From Monosporascus cannonballus (Eukaryota; Ascomycota; Sordariomycetes; Xylariales): a stretch of 64,000 nt of DNA. A model generated the notes under the pieces. That model ran no database searches. It was not told the origin of the DNA and saw nothing but the letters and a program-made list of their open reading frames with translations. Made by a program: the position numbers and the translations under genes. Shown piece by piece: positions 1 through 14,179 of this stretch (within the stretch, counting starts at the first letter, position 1; the number at the start of each line of letters is the position of its first letter). The stretch is taken from positions 81,952-145,951 of the forward strand of contig QJNS01000208.1 in assembly GCA_004154925.1 (NCBI GenBank), written 5' to 3'.

Positions 1-1165
1 TTAATAAGTTTACCTTTATTTTTCTAATTTTTTCTGGGTTATCCTTTAAGTATTAATTTTCAATTATTTTAACGGAACTTCTTAAGTATTTTGTATTATG
101 CTACGTTGTGCCCTATTTTATTATAATTAAAGCATTTCGTTTAATTTCAAATTTTTTTATAAGTAATTCCTAGTTCAATAAATCTTAGTTCCGTGCTATT
201 AAGAGTATTATCGCGTCGAAAAACGCTAGTATTAACTATATGTCGAGATTTATTATTATTTTCTCTTGTAATATCTTTGATATACCAGGCGTATTATCGA
301 TTATTAATCTTAATTACCAAAACGATATACTCCGATAAATAATTAGGCCGACTAAATTTAAAAAGCTTTTTTTCATATTTTTTAAGCCGTCGAAAAACTT
401 AATTATTAATATTTTTATTTTTTAATTTACTTTAAAATCTAATAAAATTAACGTATTACCGTAATTAAATATTAATTCTTTTTATCGTTATTATTAGATT
501 TCTATTTCGGCTTTTGTTTTTTCGTTTATTGTTCCGCAAGCTTCGTTAATATTTATTTAAATTATTCGTAATTATTATAAATTCGAATTGTGTTCGGATT
601 TTCTTTATTAACCGGCAAAATAATATAGTTTCTTATAATGGATTTGAACATAATAACGGTATTTCCGATTAAAGGTCCGATTATAAACTTAATTCGTATA
701 ATCAACGTAATTAATTAAATAAAAAAATACTCGAAATAAGTTCGGTATTAAATCGAAAATAATTATAACTTAATCGAAACTTCGTCAAAAAGCTCTAGCT
801 TAAAGGCTTAAGAATTTCTCCTGGTTCCTTAATAAAATTTAGCTAAATAACTTGGCTTGCTTAAAAGGGTTTTCCGATTTCGGAAACTTTTCCCTTTTTT
901 TTAAAATTTCTTATAAGCGGCTTAAAAAGACGTCATAAGGTTATTATTGTTTTTTAAGCTAATTACTGCGTTCGTTTATAGCATCTAGACGTCGAAGAAT
1001 TTCTTTATAAAAAAAACGGAGTTTTTCTTTTTTTTTCGGATTTTATTTTAATATCCGGGTTATTAAGGATTTAGTAATTAGGCTGTTCGGGCTGTTTACT
1101 AATAAACATAATATCGGCGATATTGGTCAAAATTTAACGGTATTATTAAATAAAGGTTTATAACA
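1..1165 (-). mobile_element. E6: 5' internal (gag side) of an antisense Ty3/Gypsy element, runs off the left edge
   Basis: This AT-rich, stop-filled stretch lies directly inside the 5' LTR at 1166-1482 and reads right to left. It matches the region just inside the 5' LTRs of the other copies: about 880-1160 corresponds, in reverse, to about 5380-5660 of E2 and to about 33690-34015 of E8. It should therefore be the leader and start of gag. No open frame survives. The substitutions against the other copies are mostly C/T and G/A, as RIP would give. The remainder of E6 lies left of the window. Confidence 0.75.
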
Positions 1166-1482
1166 TATAACGGCTAAAAATTTTAATTAATTATTAAATC
1201 TTAACTATACGAATTTATATAAACAAAAGTATTTTAGAAAATTAAAAAATAAATATAATAACGTATTATATTTTACAACATCAAAAATATTGTAAATAAG
1301 GAATTATTATTATAAATTAAAAATATTTAAATTATAAAAATAATAGACGTATATATCCTGATCCGGCTTACTGGCTTACTACCAGTGAGTTAGTGATCGA
1401 TCACGTGACCTGCCCTACCGCGCGCTTGTGGTTGAGTTGTAGCAGACCGTTTCTGGAGATCTTAGCTTGTTGAGTTATAACA
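1166..1482 (-). repeat. 5' LTR of E6 (antisense), with a non-mutated private U3
   Basis: The inner end (TATAACGGCTA on the plus strand) and the next 200 bases align with the other LTRs of this family. The outer end reads GAGTTATAACA, which is TGTTATAACTC on the antisense strand, so the LTR has the usual TG...CA ends. Bases 1360-1480 are much richer in G+C than everything around them and do not resemble the U3 of the other LTRs here. The next five bases (AAAAG) would be the TSD, but the partner is outside the window. Confidence 0.75.
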
Positions 1483-2562
1483 AAAAGATAAATTTTCGAA
1501 AAAATAGAATAATTTACTTAGTTATAAAAAGTTAAATAAAATAATTTAATAAAAAACTTAATTTTAAATATATCGGATTATATAAAGTTTTTAAAAGAAT
1601 TTTTAAAAATAATTATTTATCTAAATTCTTACTAAAAGTAAAATTCTATTTAATTTTATATATTGGTTTATTCGAATTAGCATCGGATATAATTAAGGTG
1701 TATAAGGCACAAAACGACATAAAAATAAAACATAATACGATATACGCAATGGAAAAAATATTTGATATAAAAAACAGACTTACCCAATACTTGATTAAAT
1801 GGAAAAAGCATCCGGATTTTAAAAATACCTGGGAACCCACCAAAATCTTATTAGCGCCTAACGTTTATTGAAAAACTTTTACTAGCAACGACGGACGCGT
1901 TCCAGTTAACTGTCAACTAATTAATAATATCAACCTCGAACCAATCGGCCGGAAATACGGCCTGTGCTAACGTAACAACTGCGACGGCAGCCTCTAGCTA
2001 TTCCTATTCCCGACGCTCCTCATCTTCTAATTCATTTAACGACTAAAGCCCACGTTGCACGATGGTAACACCTTTCGAACGGGCCAGCGCCTTTTGCTTA
2101 CGCAAACGGATAAAACAAAAAAAAAGTTTCGTTTATTTTTTTTAATAACGGCATTAAACCTTAAGATAAAGCCGTTAGAGTTTTAATAGCCGTTTTTTTA
2201 GCAAAGGTCTTTTCGCGCTTTAAACGTTAATTTTCGCGATAAATATTTTGCAAAAAAAAAGCGATACACTAGTATTATTACAAAATCAATCCCGATTAAT
2301 ATATTTTTTATATCTTAAAATGGTTTTTATTATTTTATGTTTAATGTTTTTCCAAAACCAATAAAAATAAAGCCTAATTTCGTATCCGAATTTCTCGAAG
2401 GCCTTTATAAAGTTAGCATAACGAATAGTAAAAAAACCAGAGATATAACAAATCTTGGAAATGCGAAACGACATGCTCAAAAACGAAAATAATCAAAAGT
2501 TATTTATCAAATAAGAAAAAAAAGGAAACCTTAAAGGCGATATTTTAGAAAAGAAGAAATGG
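1483..2562 (+). mobile_element. E7: 3' part of a sense Ty3/Gypsy element (end of integrase, chromodomain, 3' UTR)
   Basis: The sequence resumes at the position that corresponds to 22450 in E3, near the C-terminal end of integrase, so E6 appears to have inserted here and the 5' part of E7 is hidden to the left. It runs through a chromodomain (1749-1871) and a 3' UTR also seen in E1, E2 and E3. It ends at a purine-rich tract (about 2547-2562, AGAAAAGAAGAAATGG), the polypurine tract that precedes the 3' LTR. Between 1870 and 2130 it is less AT-rich than other copies. Confidence 0.8.
1749..1871 (+). pseudogene. Chromodomain remnant at the C-terminus of Gypsy integrase
   Basis: One frame is open for about 40 codons and ends in TGA. 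It contains the hallmark chromodomain core QYLIKWKKHPDF followed by NTWEP, with the aromatic residues Y, W and W in place. In chromodomain-bearing Ty3/Gypsy elements this module follows integrase and steers integration to particular chromatin. This is the best preserved chromodomain in the window; the same segment is broken in E1 (about 13075), E2 (about 24165) and E3 (about 22750). The ATG at 1749 is only the open end of the fragment, not a real start. Confidence 0.85.
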
Positions 2563-2950
2563 TATTATAATTTAATAAATGCCGACCTTAAAAACGGTTA
2601 AATAAAAATAATACGAACCACCTTTTAAACTACGTAACAAATAATTATTACCAAGCTAGTAACTATTATTAATTAATAATAATCTCAAGTAATCCTAATT
2701 ATCATCTGATACGTAATTATAAATAATTAAGACAAAAATAAGGAAACTATATACGTTTATTATTTCTATAATTTACATAATTTCAGCTTATAAATATTTT
2801 GTAATACTAATAACTTATTATGCACCTTTGGTATTGCGAAATCTAATTAAGTTTAAGTTACTTTATTGCTCCAGAGTCCTACGATATTCCTGCTAATATA
2901 AACTCGTACGACTAAAATTTAATAGTTGGATACACCGCCGAGCTGTTGCA
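2563..2950 (+). repeat. 3' LTR of E7
   Basis: It starts TATTATAA directly after a polypurine tract, as do LTRs C, E and F, and ends GTTGCA. The 388-bp length agrees with the 385-398 bp of the other sense LTRs, and the 3' half (from about 2740) aligns with them. The next five bases (CGTAT) would be the TSD; the partner lies outside the window. Sequence beyond 2950 switches to antisense pol of E4. Confidence 0.75.
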
Positions 2951-4962
2951 CGTATGCACTTTGATTATATTTGCTGCTTACTCGAATAAGAAAATATGAA
3001 AAATTGAATAATGCTTGATTTTTAGTAAAACCTCTAATTGGTAATTATTTTCTAGAATTTCTTTTAGCGATTTTGCAAAGACCGATATATTTGAAATCGA
3101 GTTTCATGCTGGGCTTTTTTCGTCTCAATGTTTTTTGTGACAAGATAAACCGTTTTCCCCTTTTCGAAGGTCATGTTTTTAACCGTTTTTCGTTATAATA
3201 TTTATTTATTTGATTTTGTACAAATTTTAAGTTTAGTTTTATTTTTTAATACAGCTATTTTGTTATTCTGATATAATAATAGTATTAACGTTAATTAAAT
3301 CATTGTTACATACGTTTTTGTAAACTTTTAAAATAAAACCAAAATTTACGTTTACTGAAATTATTTTAATACTTTCGTAATAATTAGTATTATAGGTTAG
3401 CTGCGCGATTGGTAATTTTTCAACCCAGTTATTCTCTTCGTAATTAATGTAATATCGTAAGTACGTTTTCAAAGTCTAGTTTGTTCGTTTTATTTGTCCG
3501 TTCGTCTAGGGTCTAAATACGTTGAATAATTTATACTTTAGGTCGATTTAGATTATAAGATTTTGCCAAAATTTAAATACATATATTAATTCTTTGTTTA
3601 AAATAAATTTTATTAATAATCGCTATACGTCAAAACTATGTCTAAAAAATATATGGCATTTGTTCGGCGATTGTATTCTTATAATATAGTAAGAAATAAG
3701 AAGATTTCGTAAATCGATCGACGATTAGAAAAATATTATCTTAATACATTCTTTTAACGTCATTTTTTAGTATAAAAAATCTGGTATTAAAATCGAATAT
3801 AATTAAATATTATGGTTGATTTGCGATTAATAATACCTGTAATTTTCCGTATAGTTTATATCGTCGCATTTTCACCTTAGTACAAATATCGTATTGTTAT
3901 ATAATTTTCTATATCATTAACTTTATTTTAGAAAATTAATAAGTTCGTTATAATCTTTTTCAAGTTTTATAAATCTTTAAATATTCGTATAGCTAATATT
4001 TATATATTTTGTATACCAAATCTATCTGGTATTCCTTTACAATTTGTATTTGTTTATGTTTTAGTTTTCTAGGAAATTATCCTTATATTGCTAAAAACTT
4101 TGATATATATTAAAGGGTATTACCCGAATTGTCGCAATCTGTTGTGGGCGTAAATATTCTTCTTTAATGGTATCAAAAATTATATGGCTAACTTTTACCA
4201 AATTTCTTTTGGAGATCTGGTCGTTTGTTTAAAGCGTCGGTTTTACTATTTTAAGCTCTTTTTATAGATAATAACGAAATCGAAATTCGCTAATTCTTTT
4301 CCGTATCTTAATTATCGTTTTATGAATTTCCTGGTCGTAGTAAAACACGTAAAATCTTGATAATATGTATAAACTTTAACCTAGTACAAACTTCCTTTGA
4401 AAACATATTTAAACATCCGAAAAGCTATAATAATAACAATAAATTCCTTTTTAGAAATACCATAATTAAATTCGACTCCTTTTAATTTGTATAAAGAGAA
4501 TATAATATGGTATAATTTGCCTTAATAATTTCGTTATCCGATTATTGCGTTTAATGCGTAATTCGAAATATTGGTTTTTAATTTAATATAGCAAATTAAA
4601 TTGTACATAATTAGTACTGGTTTGTTAATAATTACATTTTTAATTTTTTAAATGCCTTTTGAGCTTTAGGTATTTATTTGAATTTTCTTTCTTTTTTTAT
4701 AAGGTTAGTTAAGGGTATAGTTATTTTGCTAAAGTTTCGGATAAACTTCTTGTAATAATTGACGAATCCAAGAAATACCTGCATTTTGTGAGAATACAGC
4801 TCCTATGGGGCTGCGGCTGGTGTCCGACCAGCCATAGACCCACGCGCTAGTACAAATAACCATCTAACAGCTAGTAAGAAACGCTAAATAGAAGTAACCT
4901 AATACATTCACTTCTTGGAATACGCTTTGCGACTGGTCGGGGGTCACCTTACCGTAGCACTC

Positions 4963-5359
4963 TGTTATGACCTAACGGTCTTGGCTTTCTTACGGACGGT
5001 CGGGCCCACGAAAAAGACAAGCCCCGACCATCGCCAAGAAGTCACGTAACCGGCTTAAAGGTCTTAAGATGCCAAGCACCTTAAGCCCCTTAAGCCGGCA
5101 AAGGAGCTTAAAAGGTTTGACGGGCTCAAAGGTTTAAATTGCTTAAATATCTTAAACCAAAACGAAAACATATACGTTTATTATTTCCATAATTTAGATA
5201 GCTTTAGTTTGCAATATAATATCGTTACTTAAAGAATTTTTGGTATTATAAAACGTAACACGATTATTATATGTATTATTTAAATTCTTACGATACTTTT
5301 AATAATATATATCCGTATAATTAAGGTTTAATAATCAATTGAACCTTTTAATTATTATA
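4963..5359 (+). repeat. LTR A: 5' LTR of E2
   Basis: It is 397 bp and starts TGTTATGACCTAACGGTC. Its end is placed by alignment with the 3' LTRs; the CA end has become TA, consistent with RIP. The U3 holds a dense series of TTAAG/CTTAA palindromes (about 5050-5160). The internal leader starts with CGTTATAAG. Confidence 0.85.
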
Positions 5360-7471
5360 CGTTATAAGTTTTTATTTAATAATACCGTTAAATTTTAAGT
5401 AATATAGATTAATATTATATTTACTAGCAAATAGGCCGAATAACCCATTTATTAAATTATATTTTACCCGGATACTAAAATAAAATCCGAAAAAAGAGGA
5501 AAAGTTTTGCCTTTTTCGCGAAAAAGTGCTTCGACGACTGGGTACTATAAACGAACGCATTTTCCAGCTTAAAAAAACAACAATAATCTTATGACGTCTT
5601 TTTAATCCGCTTATAAGAAACTTAAAAAGAAAAAAAAACTTCCGAAACCGCAAAGCTCGTTCGAATAAACTAGGTTATTTAGCTAAATTTTATCAAAAAA
5701 CCAAAATATATTCTTAAATTTTCTACATCAGAACTTTCCGACGGAATCTTAATTAAATTATAATTATTTTTAATTTAATATCGAACATATTTCGGGTATA
5801 TTTTTATTCGGTTAATTACGTTTATTATATAAATCGAATTCTTAATCAGATAATGTATCAGAAATATAATTATTTAATTTAAATCTGTTTTAAAAAATAC
5901 GTTATTTTATTAATTGAACAACGAAATCTAAAGATAATACGAATCTATAGCGATTATAAATCATTCGAATAAATATTAATAAAAGCTTTCGGAATAATAA
6001 ACGAAAAAAACAAAAGCCGAAATATAAATCAAATAATTACAATAAAAGAACTTAATATCTAATTACGGCAATACAATAATTTAATTAACAATTAAGTTAA
6101 ATTAAGGATAAAAATATTAATCACCAATTTTTTCGATAGCCTAAATAAAAAAGTACAAAAATATTTTTTTAAATTTAATTGACTTAATTGTTTATCGGAT
6201 TTTATCGTTATAGCAATTAAGATTAATAATCGATAATATGCATAACGTATTAAAGGCACCAGAAGAAAAAATAATAATAAATCCTAATATATAGCTAATA
6301 TTCATACTTTTTGATATAATAACATTTTTTACGACAAAGAACTAGGATTTATGGAATTAAGAATTACTTATAGAAAAAACTGGAACCAAATTAAATATTA
6401 TAATTGGAATAAAATAAGACATAAAGTATCGTAATTTAAAATACCTAGGAAACCCCGTTAAAATAATTAAAAACTAATACTTAAAAGATAAATTAAAAAA
6501 ACCAAAAAGATAAAAACAAATTTATTAGTATAATTCAGCTTAAATATATACCAAATCCCCTATAACGAAAAATCCAAAAAGGAATAAGAAAAACCAAAAA
6601 GGTGGCTTAATAAATATCGCGAACATAATAAGAAATATTATATGGATAATTACGTAAATACTAGAATTAAATAAAAAAGATTTATCCCGGAACCCTTAAT
6701 TAATACAGCAAAATATACGCCATATATTGTCGACGACGAAAATATGCCCATAACGAAAAATAAAAATAACACATTTATGTACGAATTACTTGTACATATT
6801 ACGAAGGATTCGATTTTACATATTATACCGGAAATAATAAAAATAATAAATAATGGTATTAATATTTCCGAACCATAGCCCTAGGAGATATTTAGCAATT
6901 AGCCAAAACAAAAAGCTAGCTCGAAAAAAAGGATTACCGATAAGAAAACCTTTTTTATTATTATAAATAATATAATTACTAAATAAAGAAAAGTTATTTT
7001 AACGTATAGTAAAAAAACATTACTAGAAAATTATTACGGATTTTCATTTTCAGTTAATATTTATTATAAATTTTCACAAAAAAAAAGTTATCAAAAAACA
7101 CGTTAATTTATAAAAGGTCACCGGAATAATATTTAAAATAACGCATTATGGGATATAGTCGTAAACATAAGAAAATAATTTATTCGATAAAGAAAAGAAT
7201 TATAACAAAATTAAAAATGATTAATAAAGTTCACAAGAATAATACGCCGGTAATAATAACAAATATAACAACTTAACGCGTTAAACGAAAAAACATATAT
7301 AAAGTTCGACAAATTCAAACAAAAATTAAAAGAAAAAGGATACCTATAAAAAAGCTATAAAATAACAAAACATAAAAAAATTAAAAAAACTTCCGAAAAA
7401 GGCTTTAAACGCGATAATAAAAAACGTTAATAACTTTATCACTTTAGATATATAAATCGGAACGTATTAAT
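5360..7471 (+). mobile_element. E2 segment 1: leader and gag remnant
   Basis: This piece aligns with 17533-19490 of E3 (leader, gag including the distal zinc-knuckle area). A long open stretch on the minus strand at 5372-5653 is only a by-product of the low-complexity sequence. The piece ends at TTAAT (7467-7471), the target of E1, and continues at 14180. Confidence 0.75.
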
Positions 7472-7869
7472 TGTTATGACCTAACGGTCTTGGCCTCTTT
7501 CCGGACGGACGGGCCCACGAAAAAGACAAAGTTCCGACCACTGCCAAGATGTTACGTAACCAGCTCAAAGGTTTTAAGGTGCCAAGCACCTTGAACCCCT
7601 TAAGCCGGTAAAAAAGCTTAAAGGGCTCAAAGGGCTTAAGGGTTTAAACCGCTTAAGCACCTTAAGCCAGAATAAAAATATATACGTTTATTATTTCCAT
7701 AGTTTAGATAGTTTTAGTTTGTAATAATAATTCGTTATTTAAGATACTTTTGATATTACAAGACGTAATACTATTACCATATTTATTACGTAGATTCCTA
7801 CGATATTTCTGTTAATATAAACCCGTACGATTAAGGTTTAATAATTAGTTAAACCTTTAGTTGGTTATA
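7472..7869 (+). repeat. LTR B: 5' LTR of E1
   Basis: It is 398 bp and starts TGTTATGACCTAACGG. The end is aligned to LTR C; the terminal CA has become TA. Its U3 carries the same CTTAAG-rich array as the other LTRs. Confidence 0.85.
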
Positions 7870-10800
7870 CGTTATATACTTTTGTTCAGTAATACCGTAA
7901 AACTTTAAGCAATATTTAATATTGTTAAAATATCGACCAGTATTGAGAAACCCTTTCCTTAATAATTTTAGGCTCGAATTCGAGAACTGGAAAAAAAGAT
8001 CCGACAAATTAAGGTTATACCATTTGCCCAAGTCTTTGTTGCCCGCATAGAACCAAGAAAATCAGAACTTTACGATAGGAACAGTAATCCGCCAATTTCT
8101 TTTATTTAAATGCTAATTTACTTTCGCTTTTTAAATTTTAACGATCCGGCGGATAAAGTCCTAGCAATAAAAGCATGCCTAACGGGAAATGTTATTAATT
8201 GGTTTGAACTTATTATAAGAAATTTCCTGGAAATAAAAATATCGAATAAAAAAAGTTTTAGTAATAAGTTTTTTTATTTTACATTAATTTCGAAAATAAG
8301 GTATGCAATAATTTCGGCAATTTAAATAAAAAACGATTTGCGACTTAGTAATTCCTATAACTTCGACAAAAAAGATCTGTATTTAAGTACGCCGTAATTT
8401 TCAAAAGCTTTGCGACTAAGGCCGGATAAAAAAATAATAAAGCCGATATCTTTATCGATATATTATATAAAAAATTAAAGCATAATATACATAATAAAAT
8501 TATTCGAATTAATTAATTAGTTGCCTTAAACCGATACCTTATAAAAATAATTATGATTAATAATTAATAATTTGAAATACGGCAAATGAAAAAATGATAA
8601 TATGCCTTACGATCGGGATATAATAAGCTTAATGAAGGGAAAAAACGAGACGCACCTTTAATTTCTTACGGAACGGCGTTAGGATTTATGGAATTTGGCG
8701 TTACCCATAAATAAAACTAAAGCTAGATTAAATGCTTTAATTACGGCAAAGTAGAATATAAGGTTTACAAATACAAAAAACCTGAGAAGTTACGTTATAA
8801 TAATTGAATATCTGTATCGGAGGAATAATCTAGAAATAATTAAGAAAACGATAGCAAGGCCATTAACATAATCCAAGCTAAGTACGTATTAAATTTATAG
8901 CAAAAAGTCCAGTAAAGATTATCATAATAAAAGAATTCGACGAAAAATGCGAAAAACTTGAAAACTAACTTAATAAATATCGCAAATATAGTAAAAAGCA
9001 TTATAGGACTAATTACGCGAATATCAGAAATAAACAGAAAAAGTATATCCAAAAAACCCTGATCGATACAGCAGATTACATACTATATATTGCCGACGAC
9101 GAAAATATCCCGATTACGAAAAATAAAAATAATATATCTATATATAAATTATTCGCATATATTACGAGGAATTCGATTTTCCAAATCCTACCGGAAATAA
9201 TAAGGACAATAAATAATGGTATCGATATTTTCGAACCGTAGCCCCAGGAGATATCCAGCAGTTAGCGGAAATAAAAAGCTGGCCCGAAGAAAAATAATGC
9301 CCGCAAAAAAACCCTTTTTGTTACTATGGATAATATAATTACCAAACGAAAAAGAAATTAATCTAACGTACGGTAAAAAAGCACTATTGAAAGGTTATTA
9401 CGGACCTTTATTTTTAGTTAGTATTTATTATAAATCCTTAGAAAAAAGGTTACTAAAAAAGAAATACGTAAATTTATAGTACATTTTTAAAACGATAATT
9501 AAAATAACATATAATAAGATACAGTTGCAAACATAAGAAAATAATTTATTTAATACTGAAACAAATTACAATAAAATTAAGAATAATTAATATAATTCGA
9601 AGGAATAATACGCCGGTAATAACGATGAATATAATAACTTAACGCGTTAAATAAAAAAATATAAATAAAGCTTAATATATTCGAATAAAAGTTAAAAAAA
9701 GATTACTTATAAGAAAGCTGCAAAATAACGAAACCTAAAGAAATTATAAAAAATCCCCAAAAGAGGCTTTAAACGCGACGAAAGAAAACGTTAATAGCTC
9801 TATTACTTTGTAAATACGAATCGGAACATATTGGTATACCGCAATATTAAATTACGGAACTTTAGGTGGAAATTATATTGTATCAGATATAATTAATAAA
9901 TTGAAATTATTATGGAAATATAAATTAAAACCTTATATAGCGATAAATGCCGAAAATTAGAAATTCGCTTACGATAACGGAAAAATCATATGCAAAATTA
10001 ATTACTTCGAGAATATTGTACAAGGACGATACCTAATAATTAATTTCAATATCGTTTTATTCGGGAATTATAATATAATATTAAGATTATTATATATACG
10101 TTAGTACGGAATTTTAATAAATGGAAAAATTAGCTAAATAAGGTTTGCTTTATTTTTTGTTAATAAACAAAAAAAAATCAAAATTTTAACATTTAATAGA
10201 TAATAACGACAGGTATAAGCATAAAAATACGACAAAAACTTTATTACCCAAAGGGATAAAATATAAGAAAAAAACGGATATCAAAAAAATATAACGTATT
10301 ATTATTATTATAAAAACGGAATTAAAGCAATTAAATAATGATTTAAAAAAATAAAAATAATAACCCCAGAACATTAAAAAATCTAATTAATATATTACTA
10401 TAATATTATAAATACAAATAGCTGTTTAAAAAGGAATTCGATACGAAATTACTAAAATACAGTAAATAAAATTACGAAATAACTTTTACGGAAAGATCTT
10501 TAACGAAATTTTATTTTATTTATAACTTTAACGGAAACGAATTACGCATTTTCAGAAAATACTTAAAAAATCGGCTATAAAAATTTGATTTGACTTTCGA
10601 AATTACCAGCAGAATATCCGATATTTTTCGTACCAAAACAATGGAAAATTACGATTTATAATTAACTATCGACAACTAAACGATATTTTTATTAAAAATC
10701 AAACATTATTGCCCTTAATTACGGAATTAAATAATATATAACATTCGATTTTAGAAATAAATATAACCTTATGAAAATTAAAAAAGGATATAAATAAAAA

Positions 10801-13782
10801 ATATGTTTTAAAACGAAATACGGATTATTTAAGTTTTTAATTATATTAATAAAACTTACGAACGTACTAATAATTTTCTAACGGATGGTAAATTATGCAT
10901 TACGAAAATACCTGGATATTTTCGTTTTTTGCTATCTCGACGACATTTTCATTTTCTTAAAAACGGAAAAAGTATATGCAAAATACGTTTATAAGGTTTT
11001 TCAAACTTTATAGGACATAAAATTACTTGTTAATACAAAAAAACTAGTTCTATAAGCAAAAAGTGGAATATTTAGAACATATTATCACCTTAAACATATC
11101 AAGATAAACCCTAAGAAAATTGCTGTAATTACAAAATGGCAAACGCCAACAATAGTTAAGGAAATATAGGTATTCCTTAAATTCGCCAACTACTACAGAA
11201 AATTCATTCGAAACTTTAGTAAAATAACCATACCCTTAATAAACCTTACGAAAAAAAAAGTTCAAATAAACGCCAGATACAAAAAAACATTTCAGGATAT
11301 TAAGAATACGATTACTAGCGGGCTAATATTAATCATATATAATCTAAATTGCCCCGTTAAATTAAAAACCGATATTTCGGATTACGCATTAGACGTAATA
11401 ATCGGATAACGAAATAATTAACGCGAATTGTACCTTATTATATTTTTTTCGTACAAATTAAAAAAAGCCGAATTTAATTACGGCATTTCAGATAAAAGAT
11501 ATATGGCCATTATTATAGTATTCCGAGTATTTAGGCATTTCCTAAAAGGAAATTTATACCAGATTAAGGTTTATATACATTATTAAGATTTTACCCGATT
11601 TATTACGATTAAGAAACTTATAAAACGATAATTAAAATCTGCGAAAAAATTGAAGAATTTCGACTTCGTTATTATCCATAAAAAAGGCTTAAAAATAACA
11701 AAACAAATACCTTAAATAAACGACTAAACCTTAAAAAAATTAGTCAAAATTAGTTACATAATTTTCGATATTATTACAAAAAGATATTTACGCTTAAGAC
11801 AAATTACGATAATTCGGGCAATACCTTTGGATATATATTAAAGGATTTAGTAATATAAAGATAGCGTCTTAAAGGACCAAAAAAAACAAGATGCAAATTT
11901 CCAAAAAATACCACAAAGATTTAATACGAAAAATATACGAATATTAATTATACGGATATCTAGGAATTTATAAAACTTTAAAACGGTTTTAACGTATATA
12001 TTCATTCCTTAAAATAAAATTAACGATATAAAAAATTATAGGGCAATACAATATTTGCGTTAAAGCAAAGATTCGACGATACAAACTATACGAAAAATTA
12101 CAGCCATTTTTAATCGCAAAGTAACCATAATATTTAATTACATTTAATTTTATTATTAAACTTTTTATATCAAAAGGTTTAATTACGAAAATACATTATA
12201 ACAGTATTTTCGTAATAATTAACCGATTTACGAAATTTTCTTATTTTTTATTATATTACGAAAATACAAATATCGAATAAATAATATATATTGTTTTTAA
12301 ATATATTTTTAACATATACGAATTACTTCTAAAAATTATTTTAAATAACAAATCAATATTCGTATTTAAATTGTGGCAAAACCTACTAATATAAATCGGC
12401 CTAAATTATAAATTATTTAACGCATTTAAACCTTAAATAGAAAAATAAACGGAGCCAATAAATATAATTTTAAACACTTATTTATAATATTATATCAATT
12501 ATAAATAAAATAATTAAGTTAAAGAATTACTAATGGCATAATTAATTTATAATAATAAATATTACGAAAATATCAAAATAATATTTACGAACTTAAATTG
12601 TATTTTTATATTAAAAATTTATAAAGAAATACGCGGTAACGGTTTAATTAATATCAAAATAATCTTTATAATAAAATAATTACGATAATTATATTAGAAA
12701 AATAAAAACGCAATTACACTTCGTACGAAATTAAATAAATAAGTATTGTAACTAGAAAGAATTAAAAAAATTAAGTTTCAAAAAAAAATTTTCCGTATTA
12801 CAAAAAGTATTTAAACAAAAAAACCTAATAAAAAGTTCGATTTTAAATATATCGGTCCATAGAAAATCACCAGAAAATGTCAAAAATAATTATTAATTAA
12901 AACCTTTACTAAAAGTTATAGTCTATTTATATTTTCATATTTCTTTATTTAGATTAATAGAAAATATAATTAAGATATATACGGTATACGACGATATAAA
13001 AGTAGAAAATAAATAAGTATACAAAATAAAAAAGATTTTCGATATACGAAAACAAAACAGACTCACTTAATATTTGATTAAATAAAAAAAATACCCGGAT
13101 ATCGAAAATACCTGGAATTTTACCAAGAACTTTATTGGTATTTAACACTTATTAAAAAAGTTTTATCAATAATAATAAACGCGTCCTAATTAATAATTAA
13201 CTAATTAATAGCCGAAATATCGGGCCATTCGGCCGTAATTTGCGTAAACGTAATAACCTTAACGGCGGCCTCCAATTGTTCCTACTTTTTTTTAGCCGTT
13301 CGAATTTTTCCATAGCTTCCGTACCTTTAATACCTTAACGAAATATTTCGATATTACGATAACGGAATAACCGCCTTTATTTTTGCAAGCGGTCCCGCTT
13401 ATTAGCAGCTGTTCGCAATACTTTACGAATTTACTCCTTCTTACGTTCCAAACGATCTTTTTTATCTAGAAATTTTTGATATTCAATTTCGAAAGGGCCG
13501 AAAACATTATAAGGACCACCGTAATAAATATAGCGCGCACATTTTAGGGAATTCCGAATAACTTTGTATTTTATACCCTCCGTTTTATAACGGGAAAAAA
13601 AGGGCATTTTAAAACTAAAACATTAAATATATTTTGAAAAAATAAAAACGTTAGCGCGCTTACGAAAACGAAATTTTTCCACGCGATCCGACATAATGGA
13701 TATAAAAAAAAAGTTACGTACCGGAACTAACAAACAAATAATTTGATCTTTAAGGATAAAAATCCTGGGAAGGGGGAAATCG

Positions 13783-14179
13783 TATTATAACCTAACAGTT
13801 TTGGCCTTTTTCCAGACGAACGGGCCTACGAAAAAGATAAAGCTCTAACCACCGCCAAGATATTACGTAACCAGCTTAAAGGTTTTAAGATGCCAAGCAC
13901 TTTAAGTCTTTTAAGCCAGCAAAAAAGCTCAAAAGATTTAAAGGGCTTAAGGGTTTAAGCCGTTTAATACCTTAAGCCAGAATAAGGATATATACGTTCA
14001 TTATTTCCATAGTTTAGATAGCTTTAGTTTATAATAACAAGTCGTTACTTAAGATACCCTTGGTATTACGAGATGTAATACAATTACTATATCTATTGCT
14101 TAGATTCCTACGATACTCCTGCTAACATAAACCCGTACGACTAAGGTTTAATAGTTGGTTAAACCTCTAGCTCGTCACA
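13783..14179 (+). repeat. LTR C: 3' LTR of E1
   Basis: It is 397 bp, starts TATTATAACC (TG changed to TA, as RIP would do) and ends CTCGTCACA. It follows the polypurine tract and is followed by the TSD TTAAT. Confidence 0.88.

Larger units (their letters stand above)
7472..14179 (+). mobile_element. E1: full-length Ty3/Gypsy element nested in E2 (TSD TTAAT)
   Basis: E1 is 6708 bp with LTRs B and C and a perfect 5-bp TSD, TTAAT, at 7467-7471 and 14180-14184. Removing it restores a sequence that matches the uninterrupted copies near 9830 and 19490. Inside are gag with a degraded CX2C-type zinc knuckle (about 8735-8790), RT with YLDD at 10933-10944, integrase, a degraded chromodomain near 13075 and a polypurine tract (GGGAAGGGGGAAATCG) just before LTR C. 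There are many stops, so it is inactive. Confidence 0.92.

Noticed and set aside
5050..5160. Regularly spaced short repeats that could look like a CRISPR array
   Set aside because: Units are 6-10 bp palindromes of variable spacing inside LTR U3 of a fungal retroelement.
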